NCBI GenBank assembly: GCA_011009095.1 | Contig: VTPC01005881.1 | Location: 1 to 64,000, forward strand | DNA: 64,000 nt | From: Ignelater luminosus | Lineage: Eukaryota > Arthropoda > Insecta > Coleoptera > Elateridae | Direction: 5' to 3' | Shown: piece after piece, positions 12,103 through 22,985 of the stretch | How positions within the stretch are numbered: position 1 is the stretch's first letter | Layout of the letters: every line of letters begins with the position of its first letter | Translations under genes and position numbers: made by a program | The notes under the pieces: generated by a model | What the model was told of the DNA's origin: nothing | Seen by the model: only the letters and a program-made list of their open reading frames with translations | Database searches by the model: none

Positions 12103-13386
12103 TATGAGGGCGGTTCAGTAAGTACCCGTGTTTGACGACAGAAGGCGTTCCTGAGGGAAGTTGATGTTATCATCGTGTGCTGCCATCTATCAAACGACGG
12201 TATAACAAATTGCAGACTGATTGATAGGTTAGTTTTGATTTGACAGCCATTTGAGTAAGACGTGTTTCGTGATTTTAGCTAATATGGAAAAAGAGCAGTA
12301 TCGTTCGGTAATTCGCTTTCTGTTTTTCGATGGGAAAAAATGCGAGGAGATAAAAGCAAAGTTGGATGCTGTTTATGGGGACACTTCGCCATCTATGACC
12401 CCAGTTAGATATTGGTTCAACGAATTTAAACGTGGGCGAACATCCGTTTTTGATGAGGAGCGACCAGGACGCTCGGCGGACGTGGTTACCGAGGAAATCA
12501 TTCACAAAGTCCACGACATGATTCTCGCTGATCGACGAACGAAAGTGCGTGAAGTAGCAGAGGCCGTAGGTGTGTCGACCGGAACGGCAATTAATATTTT
12601 ACATGATAAGTTGGCGATGAAAAAATTGTCGGCGCGATTGCTAACGGTGGACAACAAGCGGATGCGGCTGTTAACTTCGAAGCAGTGTTTGGAGCAATTT
12701 AAGCGAAATCCGAAGGAGTTTTTGCGTCGAGTTGTCAACGTTGATGAAACCTGCATTCATCATTACACACCAGAAACTAAGCAACAATCAAAACAATGGA
12801 TTTCTCCCGGTGAATCTGCTCCAAAGAAGGCGAAGATGGTTCCATCGGCCGGAAAGGTCATGGCGACGATTTTTTGGGATGCGAACGGCGTCATCCTCAT
12901 GGTTTTTTAGAAAAAGTAAGAACGATCACTGGACAATACTACAGTGAGTTATTAGACAGCTTCGACAAAAAATTGAAGGAGACACGACCGCATTTGGCGA
13001 AAAAGAAGGTGGTGTTTCACCACGATAACGCACCAGCACATTCATCCGGAGTTGTCGCCGCCAAACTGCATGAATTGCGTTATGAATTACTGCCGCGCCC
13101 TCCGTATTCACCCGATCTGGCCCCCTGCGATTTTTTATTGTTTCCTAACATGAAGAAATGGCTCGCGGGAAAAAAATTTAGCTCAAACGAGGAAGTCATC
13201 GCCGAGATAGAGGCGTATTTTGGACAATTCGACAAATCCTATTTCTGGAGGGGTTAAAAAATGGCAGGAACGTTGGGAGAAATGTATATTTCTAAAAGAA
13301 GACTATGTTGAAAAATAAAAAAAAAATTTTTTGAAAAAAATGGTGTCTTCATTTCTAACACGGGTACTTATTCAACCGCCCTCGTA
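12103..13386 (+). mobile_element. full-length mariner element, inactive
   Basis: The element spans 12105-13384 (1280 bp, normal for mariner) between TA dinucleotides at 12103-12104 and 13385-13386, the standard TA target duplication. The ends are inverted repeats of about 28 bp: left begins TGAGGGCGGTTCAGTAAGTA, and the right end reverse-complemented begins CGAGGGCGGTTGAATAAGTA; both continue CCCGTGTT. It carries one transposase gene in the left-to-right direction. The full length, clear ends and few lesions indicate a fairly recent insertion compared with the other DNA elements here. Confidence 0.95.
12284..13318 (+). pseudogene. mariner transposase pseudogene (D,D34D)
   Basis: Start chosen at MEKEQYRSVIRF, the usual start of this family, rather than the upstream in-frame ATG at 12251. 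The N-terminal paired-like HTH pair includes RYWFNEFKRGRTSVFDEERPG (about residues 44-64) and VREVAEAVGVSTGTAINILH. The catalytic triad is seen as VDET, HHDNAPAH and YSPDLAPCD, with exactly 34 residues between the last two aspartates, which is the D34D signature. Three lesions are visible. About 12 nt is missing where the family has its WVP(R/H) motif (SAR-LLTVDN, near 12637). A 1-nt deletion near 12902 turns ...VILM-FLEK into a stop at 12908. Another 1-nt deletion near 13246 breaks the C-terminus, whose other frame reads KKWQERWEKC and ends at 13318. The tryptophan usual after VDET is cysteine. The intact product would be about 350 aa; this copy cannot make active enzyme. Confidence 0.95.
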
Positions 13387-16026
13387 TTATTTGCGTTTGC
13401 CCTATATTAAATTTTTGAAGAATACTGTCAGAGAAGTAGAAGCACCAAAAAGAGCAACTAAGTTTCGTAGTTAGTTATTTTAACCTCAACAATCAAAAAA
13501 AGTTATTGGTGCGTACCACGAAGTGCTAACTTAACATTTTCTGCCACTTTCTAGTGTTACTGTAGATGAATTTTTGTCGTTTCAAAGTGGTATAATACAA
13601 AAGTATTTATGCTAAACCCAGTATTTTGAAAAGAATGGAGTGAAGGTTTTACATATATTTATTTTTTCTCTTTGGGAAGCATTTAGTTTTACAATGCCTT
13701 ATAAGAATATGTTTTTCATCAAATGTATTGGTACATCTCAATTATTTTTCAACAATTTCATACAGTTAATGACCTATTTCTGATTTCTGACTAACTTCTT
13801 AAGAAATTAGGACAAATATTAGACGAAAATCAAAGTACTTCACATTTCAATATTAATAATGTGCTGATGCACATTATTCCATTGAAATTGAGATTTGAAT
13901 TTAAACCAAAAACATTTCACAGAGGTAACATTGATAATAGAACCTTACAGAAGAGAATAAATTTTAAAGCACAGACGAAGCCATAATTCTGCCAAGCAAC
14001 TTCTGTGGAAAATCAAGGTGTATTTTCATTGCTTGTTAACTGCCCTCTTGCTAGAGAAACGATGTCTTTACGTTTACGTTTCCATTTACATTTATGCTAC
14101 CGTTTGCGTATTCTTCTTAGTTCCTCCTATCAAAATATTTTATACACAAACGTTTTCTTAATAAGAAAAAGCACTGTTCTACTTCTAACATGCTGTAACC
14201 TTTCAAAATTGTTAATGTTGGGAAACAATCCAATACATGATTCTAACACGACTAAAAACTGTAAAAATTTTCATACAAAATTGACACGCTCTATGAGGGC
14301 AACGCAAACAGTTGATTGCTCCGTTGCAGTGAAAATGAAATTAGTAAGACGTTTTGAGTAATAAGCGGATTAAGAAAATGGTTTAGATCAAGCATTAAAT
14401 AAAAGAAATATGAACTAACGTTTGTCCTTCTTTATGAAAGATTTCACACAAAATTCAATGAAACTAGAAAAAATAATTTTGAAATATCTCTCTAGCTAAC
14501 TTAGAATGCTGCAGGCAAAGATAATAAAACGTAGCAAATACACATTTTCCTAGCACTTGCCGCTTTTTGATATTTGATCAAATATCATATTATGTAAAAT
14601 ACAGAAAGACAGTTTTCTCGCTTTAACATCTAACAGTAAGGTTAACCCTAAAATCATTTGTGTGCAGATTTAACCAAATAAACAATAAACTTAAATTATC
14701 TTCTGTATAATTTAAAACAGCAGCAAGCGACAAATAATCTTCAATCCATACAGTGAAGTAAGTGCTTTAATTTAGTAACAGTGACATATAGCTTTTTTAG
14801 TTGTACACAGGCAGATCTTTGCACTTATATACTTTCTTTTCTGGCAGTTGTTTAAATTTACAGCACTTTTGGATTTTTTTCCTTACTAAAATTATTGCAG
14901 ACATAAAGAGGATTCTCCCTTTAGTACTAACTCAAATTTCTCCATTTTTGACTTATCGCCATTTGCATGGCAATCCAGATCACTACATAGTTTTGAAAAG
15001 AATTCTAAGATTAACTGTAAGTGAAAAATAAACTAAACGTGCTATGAAATCTGAGAAATCATTTCGTCTCTCTTATTTTTTTATATGAGCAGCAACTGCT
15101 TAGGTCATATGGTATCATAAATTTGATTCCAGACGCAAAAAACTTCTTCTCTGCTCCAGGTCCAAACTCACGTCGCGTCGGTCCAGAGTAGCTGCCCGGT
15201 GTTTATGCTGTTTAGACTATGCACAGCACCTGGGCTGATGTCTCTTATTGGTTTAAAATTTCACAGTCACTTTCTGTCTTCTTTCGTTTCGTAGGCTTTG
15301 TATATTTATATTCATTACTTTTTTCAAAGTTGCCTTCTTTTTACAATGCCACAGAGTACTTTGGTTTTGTGTATGGTTCTCATTTCTTTCTCTACTTCGC
15401 TTACCTTCCAATATAGATTTGGGGATTATTTATTAGTAACCCATATTTTACTACATATCTAGTTCTACAGTTCAACAAACTAAGATGTTCTATGAATTGC
15501 TGGTAACACCGTAAAGGATCTTATCAAAACTTCGATTTTTTGTTTTTCACATTAAAGTAATAGATAACAACAAACAACGATAAAAGCATAGAAAATTGGA
15601 TACTGCCGGAAAATTGTCAACTACAAAACTCATTGTTTCATAATATTCGTCAACTATTTATTTACTTACTTTGATGATTATTGTGTATCAGTATTCTTTT
15701 GATCAGCTAAGATTTCAATACAACGACTGATAACTATATATCACAAAAGTTAAACAATCCAATTGCCCCCCCCCATCACCATATGGCGTTCCCAGTTCCT
15801 AACATAATTACTGTATGCTTGCCATACGCAGAGTATTTAGGAAAATCAGAATCTGTAAGAAAAAATGGAGTTGCCGTTAAAAAATATTGATGACGTCATC
15901 GGAGGTAATGGTGAGGGTAAAGAAAAAAATGAAAATCATTCGAATAGATGCTTGAAGATTTCGGCCTCAGATACACAGAGAATCTTTTATTTAAAACATT
16001 CCACAGCCGACGTTCGCACTGCACAT
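13387..16026. other. AT-rich non-genic stretch
   Basis: No recognisable gene. ORFs at 14005-14361 and 15219-15416 have no family resemblance and the composition of translated AT-rich DNA. A 20-bp perfect palindrome lies at 14568-14587, and a run of nine C residues lies near 15765-15775. Confidence 0.5.
14568..14587. repeat. 20-bp perfect palindrome
   Basis: TGATATTTGATCAAATATCA equals its own reverse complement over all 20 bases. It is AT-rich and so could arise by chance in 64 kb, but perfect self-complementarity at this length is uncommon. No nearby gene suggests a role. Confidence 0.5.
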
Positions 16027-16159
16027 TTAATTCTGAAGCGATCCGAATTTATTGAAAGGTACAACTAGGTGATAGCTGTCATTTGGAATATTATAATTGT
16101 AACGGTCTTTTGTCGTTATCATCCCGTCACATCGATGATACTGTAATTTTCAACGACCA

Positions 16160-16240
16160 TCTGATTGTCGACCTCGGATTGCTACCACGAGGGATGCTGG
16201 ATTCCCAAGCTAGCATCTAACTAGTTTAGCCATTTCACCG
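16160..16240 (-). repeat. degenerate tRNA-like block (possible SINE head)
   Basis: On the minus strand from 16240: TGGCTAAACTAGTTAGA resembles a polymerase III A box, and GGTAGCAATCC (16176-16186) resembles the B box GGTTCGAATCC, spaced as in a tRNA. GATGCT and AGCATC between them can pair in the anticodon-arm position. The acceptor stem is not convincing and the T stem is imperfect, so this is not a functional tRNA gene. A tRNA-derived SINE head is the best guess; no SINE tail was identified. Confidence 0.25.
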
Positions 16241-16522
16241 GAAGTCCCAGAAGCGGATAGGTTAATCTTTTACGAAAACCCGATTTTTAAGAAACTTCAG
16301 GTTCTATCCTGTACCAATTTGTGCTTATATTAATTCAGTTCAATTAATTTTTTTGTTAATTAAATCCTTGCTTAAAATTTAGAGTGACCCCTTCATGTCA
16401 ATAAGGATCATAACCATTTATTAAGACCCATTGTAATTTAATTTTTTTAAACAATCTAATTTTCATGAATAGTGTACTATTCGGATTTAAATTGAAGATT
16501 TTTTTTTAACATTGTTTTCCAG

Positions 16523-16580
16523 GTGTATTTCACTTTCAGCAAGCAAATTTCGATCGAAAGCTGCTTTCTTCATCACTGTG
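16523..16580 (+). other. candidate internal exon of unknown gene
   Basis: A T-rich tract and TTTTCCAG precede 16523, and GTG|GTAAGA follows 16580, so both splice sites match consensus well. All three frames of the 58-nt interval are open. No protein family could be recognised. It lies inside the possible TTAA-flanked repeat, which lowers the odds that it is a host exon. Confidence 0.25.
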
Positions 16581-17812
16581 GTAAGATTTATTAATAACTT
16601 CAATGATTATCCGAATCTTGCTTTTATTGTTTAATTTTTGTACTTAAATTTCACCGTACACCGAAATGATTTCAAATTCGGTTCTTTTAGAGAATTTAGT
16701 TCTTGTAATTCCAGATTAGTACAAATTATTATTTTGTTATATCGGAAATTTTTATTGGCATTCCTTTTGTGTTTGCATTTTTCTCTTAGCGCTTGAACAG
16801 TTTGAGATTATTCTTGGTGTACTTTACGATAACATTTGTGTAAATTTTATCTTGTTACCTTGGACTTATTTTGTCAATTTCTACGATTATTTCTTTATTT
16901 TCAAATGCTTTAAAATTTGTTTATGCATTTAATCAATGTTTGTCATTATTAACTAAAATTCAAAAATTCAATTAATTTTTTTGAAAGTGGAGATCCTTAT
17001 ATTTAATTTTTTTTTTTTTGGTCATAATCTGTTGTTAAAGTGTTATAATAATTTTCTATTGCTAATTGGTTTAGGTTTGAGAGTAACATTCTAATGCATA
17101 GAAACTTTTAATTTTTGGTTCTACTAAAATTGTCAATTTTAGCTTCATTTCTAAAGTAACAATTTTTGTATGAAACTTTTCTATTGTGGTTACTCAGAAT
17201 TTATTTGTAAATACAAATTAAAATTTCAATATACGTTGATGGTTAATTACTACCTGGTGTTTTATTGTAAGTATAATCTTTGCCGTCCCGCTCCCAAGTC
17301 CACCCACTTGAGTTCAGCTGGCCTAGGACCCAGAGATTCTAGAAATTTCTTTTTTTTCAGTAACACAAGGTTTACTTTACATAACTTATAAACTACACCA
17401 ACATAACAAATTTAACAATTAATAAATCCTCACCTATTAGAAAAAAATTTCTAAGGTAAACTCTGACTCTTATTATTAATTGGCATTGTAACATAAAATT
17501 GTATTCGTTAAAGCATTATATTAGCTTTTAGTTTTAAACAACCCCTCCGAAATGCAGTGGTGATTTTTTACACTAACACCAATTGAAAGGGAGCGATACT
17601 AAGCGATTCGTTTGAATTGAACGAAACTGAGTGGTGGCAATTTGATTCACTATGTGTATTGAACTGTAACAAATAGAATTTTAGGTTATAAAACAAACTA
17701 CGAATAAAACAAATTCACAGTTTACTCTAATATGTAAGAATTTAAGCATTTTTGAATTTGTTGTGTATGTTTAGATTATAATTATAAATATTTCAGATCG
17801 CTTCGGAATTAA

Positions 17813-18978
17813 ACGTACATCAAGATGCACGGATCGCTACTTGAGCTGAGCGCGCTACATGCGTTGAAGAGATACAAGCATATAAAATTTTGCTAAACAG
17901 TATAAGAAGGGGAAATGTCGACGCGAATTACAGGGAAAAGGGGAACTTTCTACATTGCCGGCACTACATGAGATTCGATATTAGGTTGCTGTCTTTGGCT
18001 GAATTCATGTTACGGTACTTGCTTGTAGTTTGTGATTGTAATTACTGCGTCGTGTTTTAATTTCTTATGAAAATAGATAGCGACAAAGAATATAAAGTGG
18101 AAATTACCCAAGATTTATTTAGAAACTGGATCAACTGTTTTATTCAATTACACAAAACAAAATGTCTGTCGTGGAGCGTGTGGATCCACGATTGTGGTAT
18201 AGTTTTCCAAATGAACGTAGAGGTTATTATGACCGTGCACTTCAGTCACTGCAATTAACATGTATCTTTATGTCTTGGCAAGCGTCCAATAATCCTCTAT
18301 AAATACAGACCTGCAAATGTAAACTGTTTATCCAAGTTATTTATTTACACAAGCTGACACTTTCCCTTTCTTCGGATGGTGAAGATGTTGAGTCAGATAG
18401 TGCCATAAAACTGGAATTCTATGTGAATACTACTTAAAAGCATGAAGAATTCTAGACGAACCTGTTTGGCGGTGAATTTGAATTACTGAATTCTTTGTAA
18501 GAAGTTATCTACTTAGTTCTTCCAAAATTCCATATACGAACAAATAGAACAACTAGAATCCTTAATGAAATTCTGTCTCAATTCATCTGCTACGGCATAC
18601 TATACATCTTTTCCATCTGTAAAAAAGTTAGAGAAGATGTGCGTAAGGAAAGGAAAAGATCACTTAATGAAACAACCAGAGATAACTGTAAGGAGTAAAA
18701 ATATCCGACTGAGGAAACAACTGATCTTGTAATGCCACAATCAGCATTACTGAGCTATTTACCTCAAGTAGTACTTGCAGAAAAAAGTTACATGGAAATC
18801 GGATTTTTACAAAACAAGAATAAGGGATTTCTACGTAAAGATAATTCCTTACATTCAATCTATGAATCATTAAAATCAGAAGTAAAACGTTTAGAAAAAG
18901 TCTGTAAAAAAAAATTCGCCATTGCCTAAAATCCAAATCTTCATATATTTGCAGCAATACGTATAATATAAAATATCA
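17813..18978. other. unassigned stretch upstream of LINE
   Basis: Contains several short frames with more coding-like composition than average: 17826-17894 (MHGSLLELSALHALKRY...), a frame over roughly 17898-18060 (RRGNVDANYREKGNFL...), 18162-18302 (MSVVERVDPRLWYSFPNERR..., 46 codons) and 18732-18929. None is recognised. They could be the 5' region of the LINE or fragments of an older element; the true LINE 5' end lies somewhere here. Confidence 0.3.
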
Positions 18979-19773
18979 ATGATGTCAAAATCAAAACAAC
19001 AAAAAAATTTAGATGCTTTAATTTTCAAACAAGAAAACAACAATACTGAAGATTTAAAAGAAACAATCAGAGAAATATTCAAAACGGAAATGAAAGTTAT
19101 GGCAGATAATATCAAAATTCTAAGTAATGAAGTACATGAGTGCAAAGAGTCAGCAGAATTTAATAATGAAATAATGGATAAGTGCAACATTACATTAAAA
19201 GAAATCCAAAAAGAATTAAAAAAATTAAGAGAAAAAAATCAAATTCTAAAAGAAAGAAATAAGAAACTGGAGAAAGAAATTGGAGAAATTAAAATATCTG
19301 TAGAGCAAGACAGACAATATTCCAGAAATAAAAATGCCATCATAAACGGTATTCCAGAAGCTTGTCAAGAAAACATTAATACACTTGTAAAACATATTGG
19401 AAAAATTATGGATTTGGACATCACTGATAAAGATATAGATACTGCACAAAGAATCAACACGTTTAATAAAAAAGAAAATAGACCAACAGTAGTGCAATTT
19501 ACTAATAAAATGAAAAGAGATCAGTTTATAGAAAAATACAAATCCAGAAAACGAAAAGTAAACAATTTATTTCCTGAATTACATGCAACACCCATATATG
19601 TAAATGAACACCTTACACAGTATTATAAAGGACTGTGGTCAGAAGCAAAAAAGTTACAAAAGGAAAAATTATACAAGTTTGTATGGTTTAAAAATGGAAA
19701 ACTTTGGATAAAGAAAGAAGAAAATAAACCAGCTATTTTGATCAATAGTGAAGAGGACTTAAACAAATTGTAA
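18979..19773 (+). CDS. LINE ORF1 protein
   Basis: An intact 264-codon frame. Residues about 20-110 are rich in K and E with heptad-like spacing (KKLREKNQILKERNKKLEKE), indicating a coiled coil that would trimerise or multimerise. Residues about 110-250 match the domain shared by LINE ORF1 proteins and the baculovirus FP25K family: QYSRNKNAIINGIPE, then DIDTAQRIN, RPTVVQFTNKMKRDQFI, IYVNEHLTQYYKGLW and KFVWFKNGKLWIKK. By family knowledge it would bind element RNA as a chaperone in the ribonucleoprotein. No zinc knuckles are seen. Start chosen at the first of two consecutive ATGs. Its intactness contrasts with the broken ORF2 that begins about 105 nt downstream. Confidence 0.8.
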   Translation: MMSKSKQQKNLDALIFKQENNNTEDLKETIREIFKTEMKVMADNIKILSNEVHECKESAEFNNEIMDKCNITLKEIQKELKKLREKNQILKERNKKLEKEIGEIKISVEQDRQYSRNKNAIINGIPEACQENINTLVKHIGKIMDLDITDKDIDTAQRINTFNKKENRPTVVQFTNKMKRDQFIEKYKSRKRKVNNLFPELHATPIYVNEHLTQYYKGLWSEAKKLQKEKLYKFVWFKNGKLWIKKEENKPAILINSEEDLNKL

Positions 19774-19878
19774 AAGACTTGTATATATTAGGTTACATTA
19801 TCAATTAGTTCTAATTATTTAATTTAAACATTTTTATATAGACTTTTATTTCTAACAGTGAAGAAGATTAATCCAATC

Positions 19879-22771
19879 ATGAATGAAAGTATGAAAGAAA
19901 CTGTTCTAGAAAATTTACAGATATGGAAAACACATAATGTGGAAATCTCAACAAAATTAAAATTTAATATAATTCATGTAAATATACGCAGCTTGAAAAA
20001 GCATTGGGCTGAATTTGAGGCAATTATAAAAGATAATTTAGGATTTATAGATATAATAGTTCTTACAGAAATTGGAATTAAGCAAGAAGAAAGTCCAGTT
20101 TTTTTCTTAAACTCATTTCAAGAGTTTATTTTATGTAGAGATTTCAAAAGAGGAGGAGGGATATGCATGTTCGTTAAAAATAATATTAAAGTTCAAGAGA
20201 TGGATCACCAAAAATTTGCATTTGCTGAAAATATGGTATTAGAAGTAGAGAAAATAATAAGCTCTAAAGTTTAATTAGTTGCCTAATAAATTGTATTTAT
20301 AGACCTCCGAATTTAAATAAAAATAATTTCATTCTAGAATTAGAGTCATGGTTAGATGAAGTACATAATGTAAAGAATATTCTACTAATAGGAGACATAA
20401 ATTTTGATTTATTAAACAAATACAAAGATGGGGTACAAAAATATACTAATTTATTAAATGCTTAATTAATTCCTCCACACGAGAAGAAAAGATACAGAAT
20501 AAATTAGTGTCTACTTGTCTAGACCATGTAGTAATTCGATTTGAAAACGAATCATACCAACCGTTTGTTATTAACTATAAAATAGCAGATCATTACATAA
20601 TAGGAATAAACTTCTTGGCTAATTATGATACACTAGAAGCAAACGAAGATACAATTCGATACGTTATAGATAATGAGAAAGTCAATTATACGATTAAGCA
20701 AGTAAATTGGAAAGAATTAACGAATATTAATAACGTTACACAACTATACGAAAAAATTGTGGCAGCATTTTCTTTAATATACAAATTTTCGACACGAACT
20801 ATTAAGCACAATAAAAATAGAAAATATAAAGTACATAACCCATGGATTACAGATGAACTACTTAACGAAATTTCTTTTAAAAACGATATGTGGAGTACTT
20901 ACAAATCCAACAAAAATCCAACTTTATTTAGAAAATACAAAGCATTACGAAATACAGTTCAGAAAAAAATAAAGAAAGCTAAAGATAATTATTACTACCA
21001 AGAGATACGTAAAAATAGTTCCAACATATCAAGAATTTGGTCAATCTTAAATAACAGACTAGGAAGAAGCAACAACAATATAAAACAGTCATGTTTAAAA
21101 AACTTTAAAGATATTGCTACAGAGGAAGAAATAAAGCATCTAACAAATACTTTCATCAACTTCTTTATTTCAATTAGCGACAAATTAAGAAAGACCAATA
21201 ATACACATCAACAGGTAATAATTGATACTCAACTACAATCGTTTTTTTTACCATATATGACCTCAACTGATTTGCACAATATAATACAAACATTTGACGT
21301 AAATAAAGCTCCTGGATATGACAACATCAGAATGAAAGACATAAAGAATAATTTAAATATACTGTGTGATATTTTACTACATTTTTTAAATCTAATGATT
21401 AGAAATGGTGAAATTCCAGAAAAAATGAAAATATCAATAGTTACTCCAGTTTATAAAAATGGTAAAAAAGATGATATTAATAACTACAGACCAATCTCGA
21501 ATCTTCCATCATTAGAAAAAATTTTAGGGAAATATATAAATGACAAATTAAATAGCTACTTGAATAAATTCTCAATTATACCTAATACACAATTTGGTTT
21601 TCGAAAAAGAAAGAATACAGAAACGTTATTATTGGATTTTATTGAAAAAATTAATGTAACTTTAAATGACAGAAAGCATGCAGCCGCGATATTTCTTGAT
21701 CTATCAAAAGCCTTTGATACAATAGACAGGACTATACTTCTTCGAATATTAAAAGCTTCCGGAGTAAGAGGCACAGTTCACAAATTATTCAAAAGTTCTT
21801 TAACAGCACAGACTGTCAAAATTAACAATTGTTACAGTGATTTAAAGCAAACACATTTCGGTGTTCCACAAGGATGTATTTTATCACCAACGTTATTTAA
21901 CTTATACGTAAAAGATATACCTCGAACAAATGGTTTATTGTGTAATATTTATCAATACGCTGATGATACTGCAATATTATCAACAGACATTAATGAAATT
22001 ACATGTTTGCAGAAATTGCAGAATGATTTCAATTTATTATCAAAATGGTTTACACAACATTATATTTTTATAAACACTAAAAAAACTCAAGCTCTTCAAT
22101 TTGTAAATTCTAGCATAAATTACACTCTACGAAGTCATAACGAGAAATGCTTATTTTCTGGAAATTTAGTTAATTGCAGTTCTTGCCACAAAATAAACTT
22201 TCTAAATGAAGACAAATATCTTGGAATAATAGTGCAAAAAGATATGAAATGGACTAGACACATAGAATATGTATCTAACAAATTAAAAAGCCTATTATAT
22301 ACATTCTATCAATTACGAACAATTTTGCCAGTGCAAACAAAAATACTAATTTATAAAACTTTGGGAGAATCAATAATAAGATATGGTCTGACGATTTATG
22401 GTCATAGATATACAATACCCCTGGAACCTCTATTAAAGGCGCAAAATAATTTCTTAAAGCTTATAAAAAATAACAATAAAAGAACAGATGACATAAGGAA
22501 AGAGCTTGAAATATTGAAAATTGATCAGTTACGGGATTATATTACCATTTTGAAATATTATTTTAATAAAACATTTCAACAGATTCACGAAACTACATAT
22601 AACATTCGACCATCATCCATAACTTTCATCACTAATAGGTACAATAATTTCTACGGAAGAAACTCGATTTATTATTACATTTCAAAATTACTAAATGAAT
22701 TTCCTTATAAAAACATAAAGAAAATTTCTGAGCTGAAAAAGGAGCTTTGTGGATGGTTAATTAACAGATAA
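19879..22771 (+). pseudogene. LINE ORF2 (endonuclease-reverse transcriptase), frameshifted
   Basis: Start placed at the ATG at 19879 (MNESMKETVLENLQIW). The endonuclease part begins FNIIHVNIRSLKKHW and IDIIVLTEIGI, the N and E motifs of an APE-type nuclease. It shifts frame near 20269 into CIYRPPN and ILLIGDINFD, the later nuclease motifs. It shifts again near 20458 into a 2.3-kb open frame holding TCLDHV, the D-H end of the nuclease, and the reverse transcriptase. The latter shows APGYDNI, NYRPISNLPSLEKI, FLDLSKAFDT, GVPQGCILSPTLFNLY and the catalytic YADD (about 21957-21968). The last 200 residues form the thumb and C-terminal region. With only two single-base-type shifts and an open RT frame, this copy is young but cannot make full ORF2 protein unless the shifts are assembly errors. 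Confidence 0.88.
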
Positions 22772-22950
22772 ATTTATAATAACTTATATATTTATTTCTC
22801 AAAGAATACATAATTATTTGTTACTACGTTCAAAATCCTAAGTTCTTATTCTATTTGGTCTTTTCGTTACAGTTATACTAGTAGATTATATATTGTTAAT
22901 ATAAAACCTGTAAAAAGTCCATATGGACTCACGGGCAATTAATGCAATGT

Positions 22951-22985
22951 AATTATAATAATATATAAATAATAATAATAATAAT
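22951..22985 (+). repeat. (TAA)n tail of LINE
   Basis: Irregular then regular TAA/ATA repeats, ending in AATAATAATAATAATAAT at about 22968-22985. A trinucleotide tail instead of poly(A) is typical of I-like and some CR1/Jockey-group LINEs and marks the 3' end of the insertion. Confidence 0.75.

Larger units (their letters stand above)
16027..17812. mobile_element. possible TTAA-flanked inverted-repeat element
   Basis: TTCTGAAGCGATCCGAATTT at 16031-16050 has an inverted partner ending at 17808 (reverse complement TTCCGAAGCGATCTGAAATA), and both are directly preceded by TTAA (16027-16030; 17809-17812). About 17 of 20 positions agree. This fits a 1778-bp non-autonomous element of a TTAA-choosing superfamily (piggyBac or Kolobok). 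No transposase is visible inside. Weak similarity continues a few bases beyond TTAA, so the TTAA could belong to a longer inverted repeat instead of being a target site. Confidence 0.35.
18979..22985 (+). mobile_element. non-LTR retrotransposon (LINE), near full length
   Basis: ORF1 is followed by ORF2 with an APE-type endonuclease and a reverse transcriptase, a short 3' UTR, and a (TAA)n tail ending at 22985, on the plus strand. There are no LTRs. The layout and the FP25-like ORF1 fit the CR1/Jockey group of LINEs; the exact clade cannot be fixed by eye. The 5' end is set at the ORF1 start for lack of a boundary. No target-site duplication was found because the 5' edge is unknown. Confidence 0.85.

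Noticed and set aside
14005-14361. 118-codon ORF
   Set aside because: No domain, composition of translated AT-rich DNA, no splice or promoter context.
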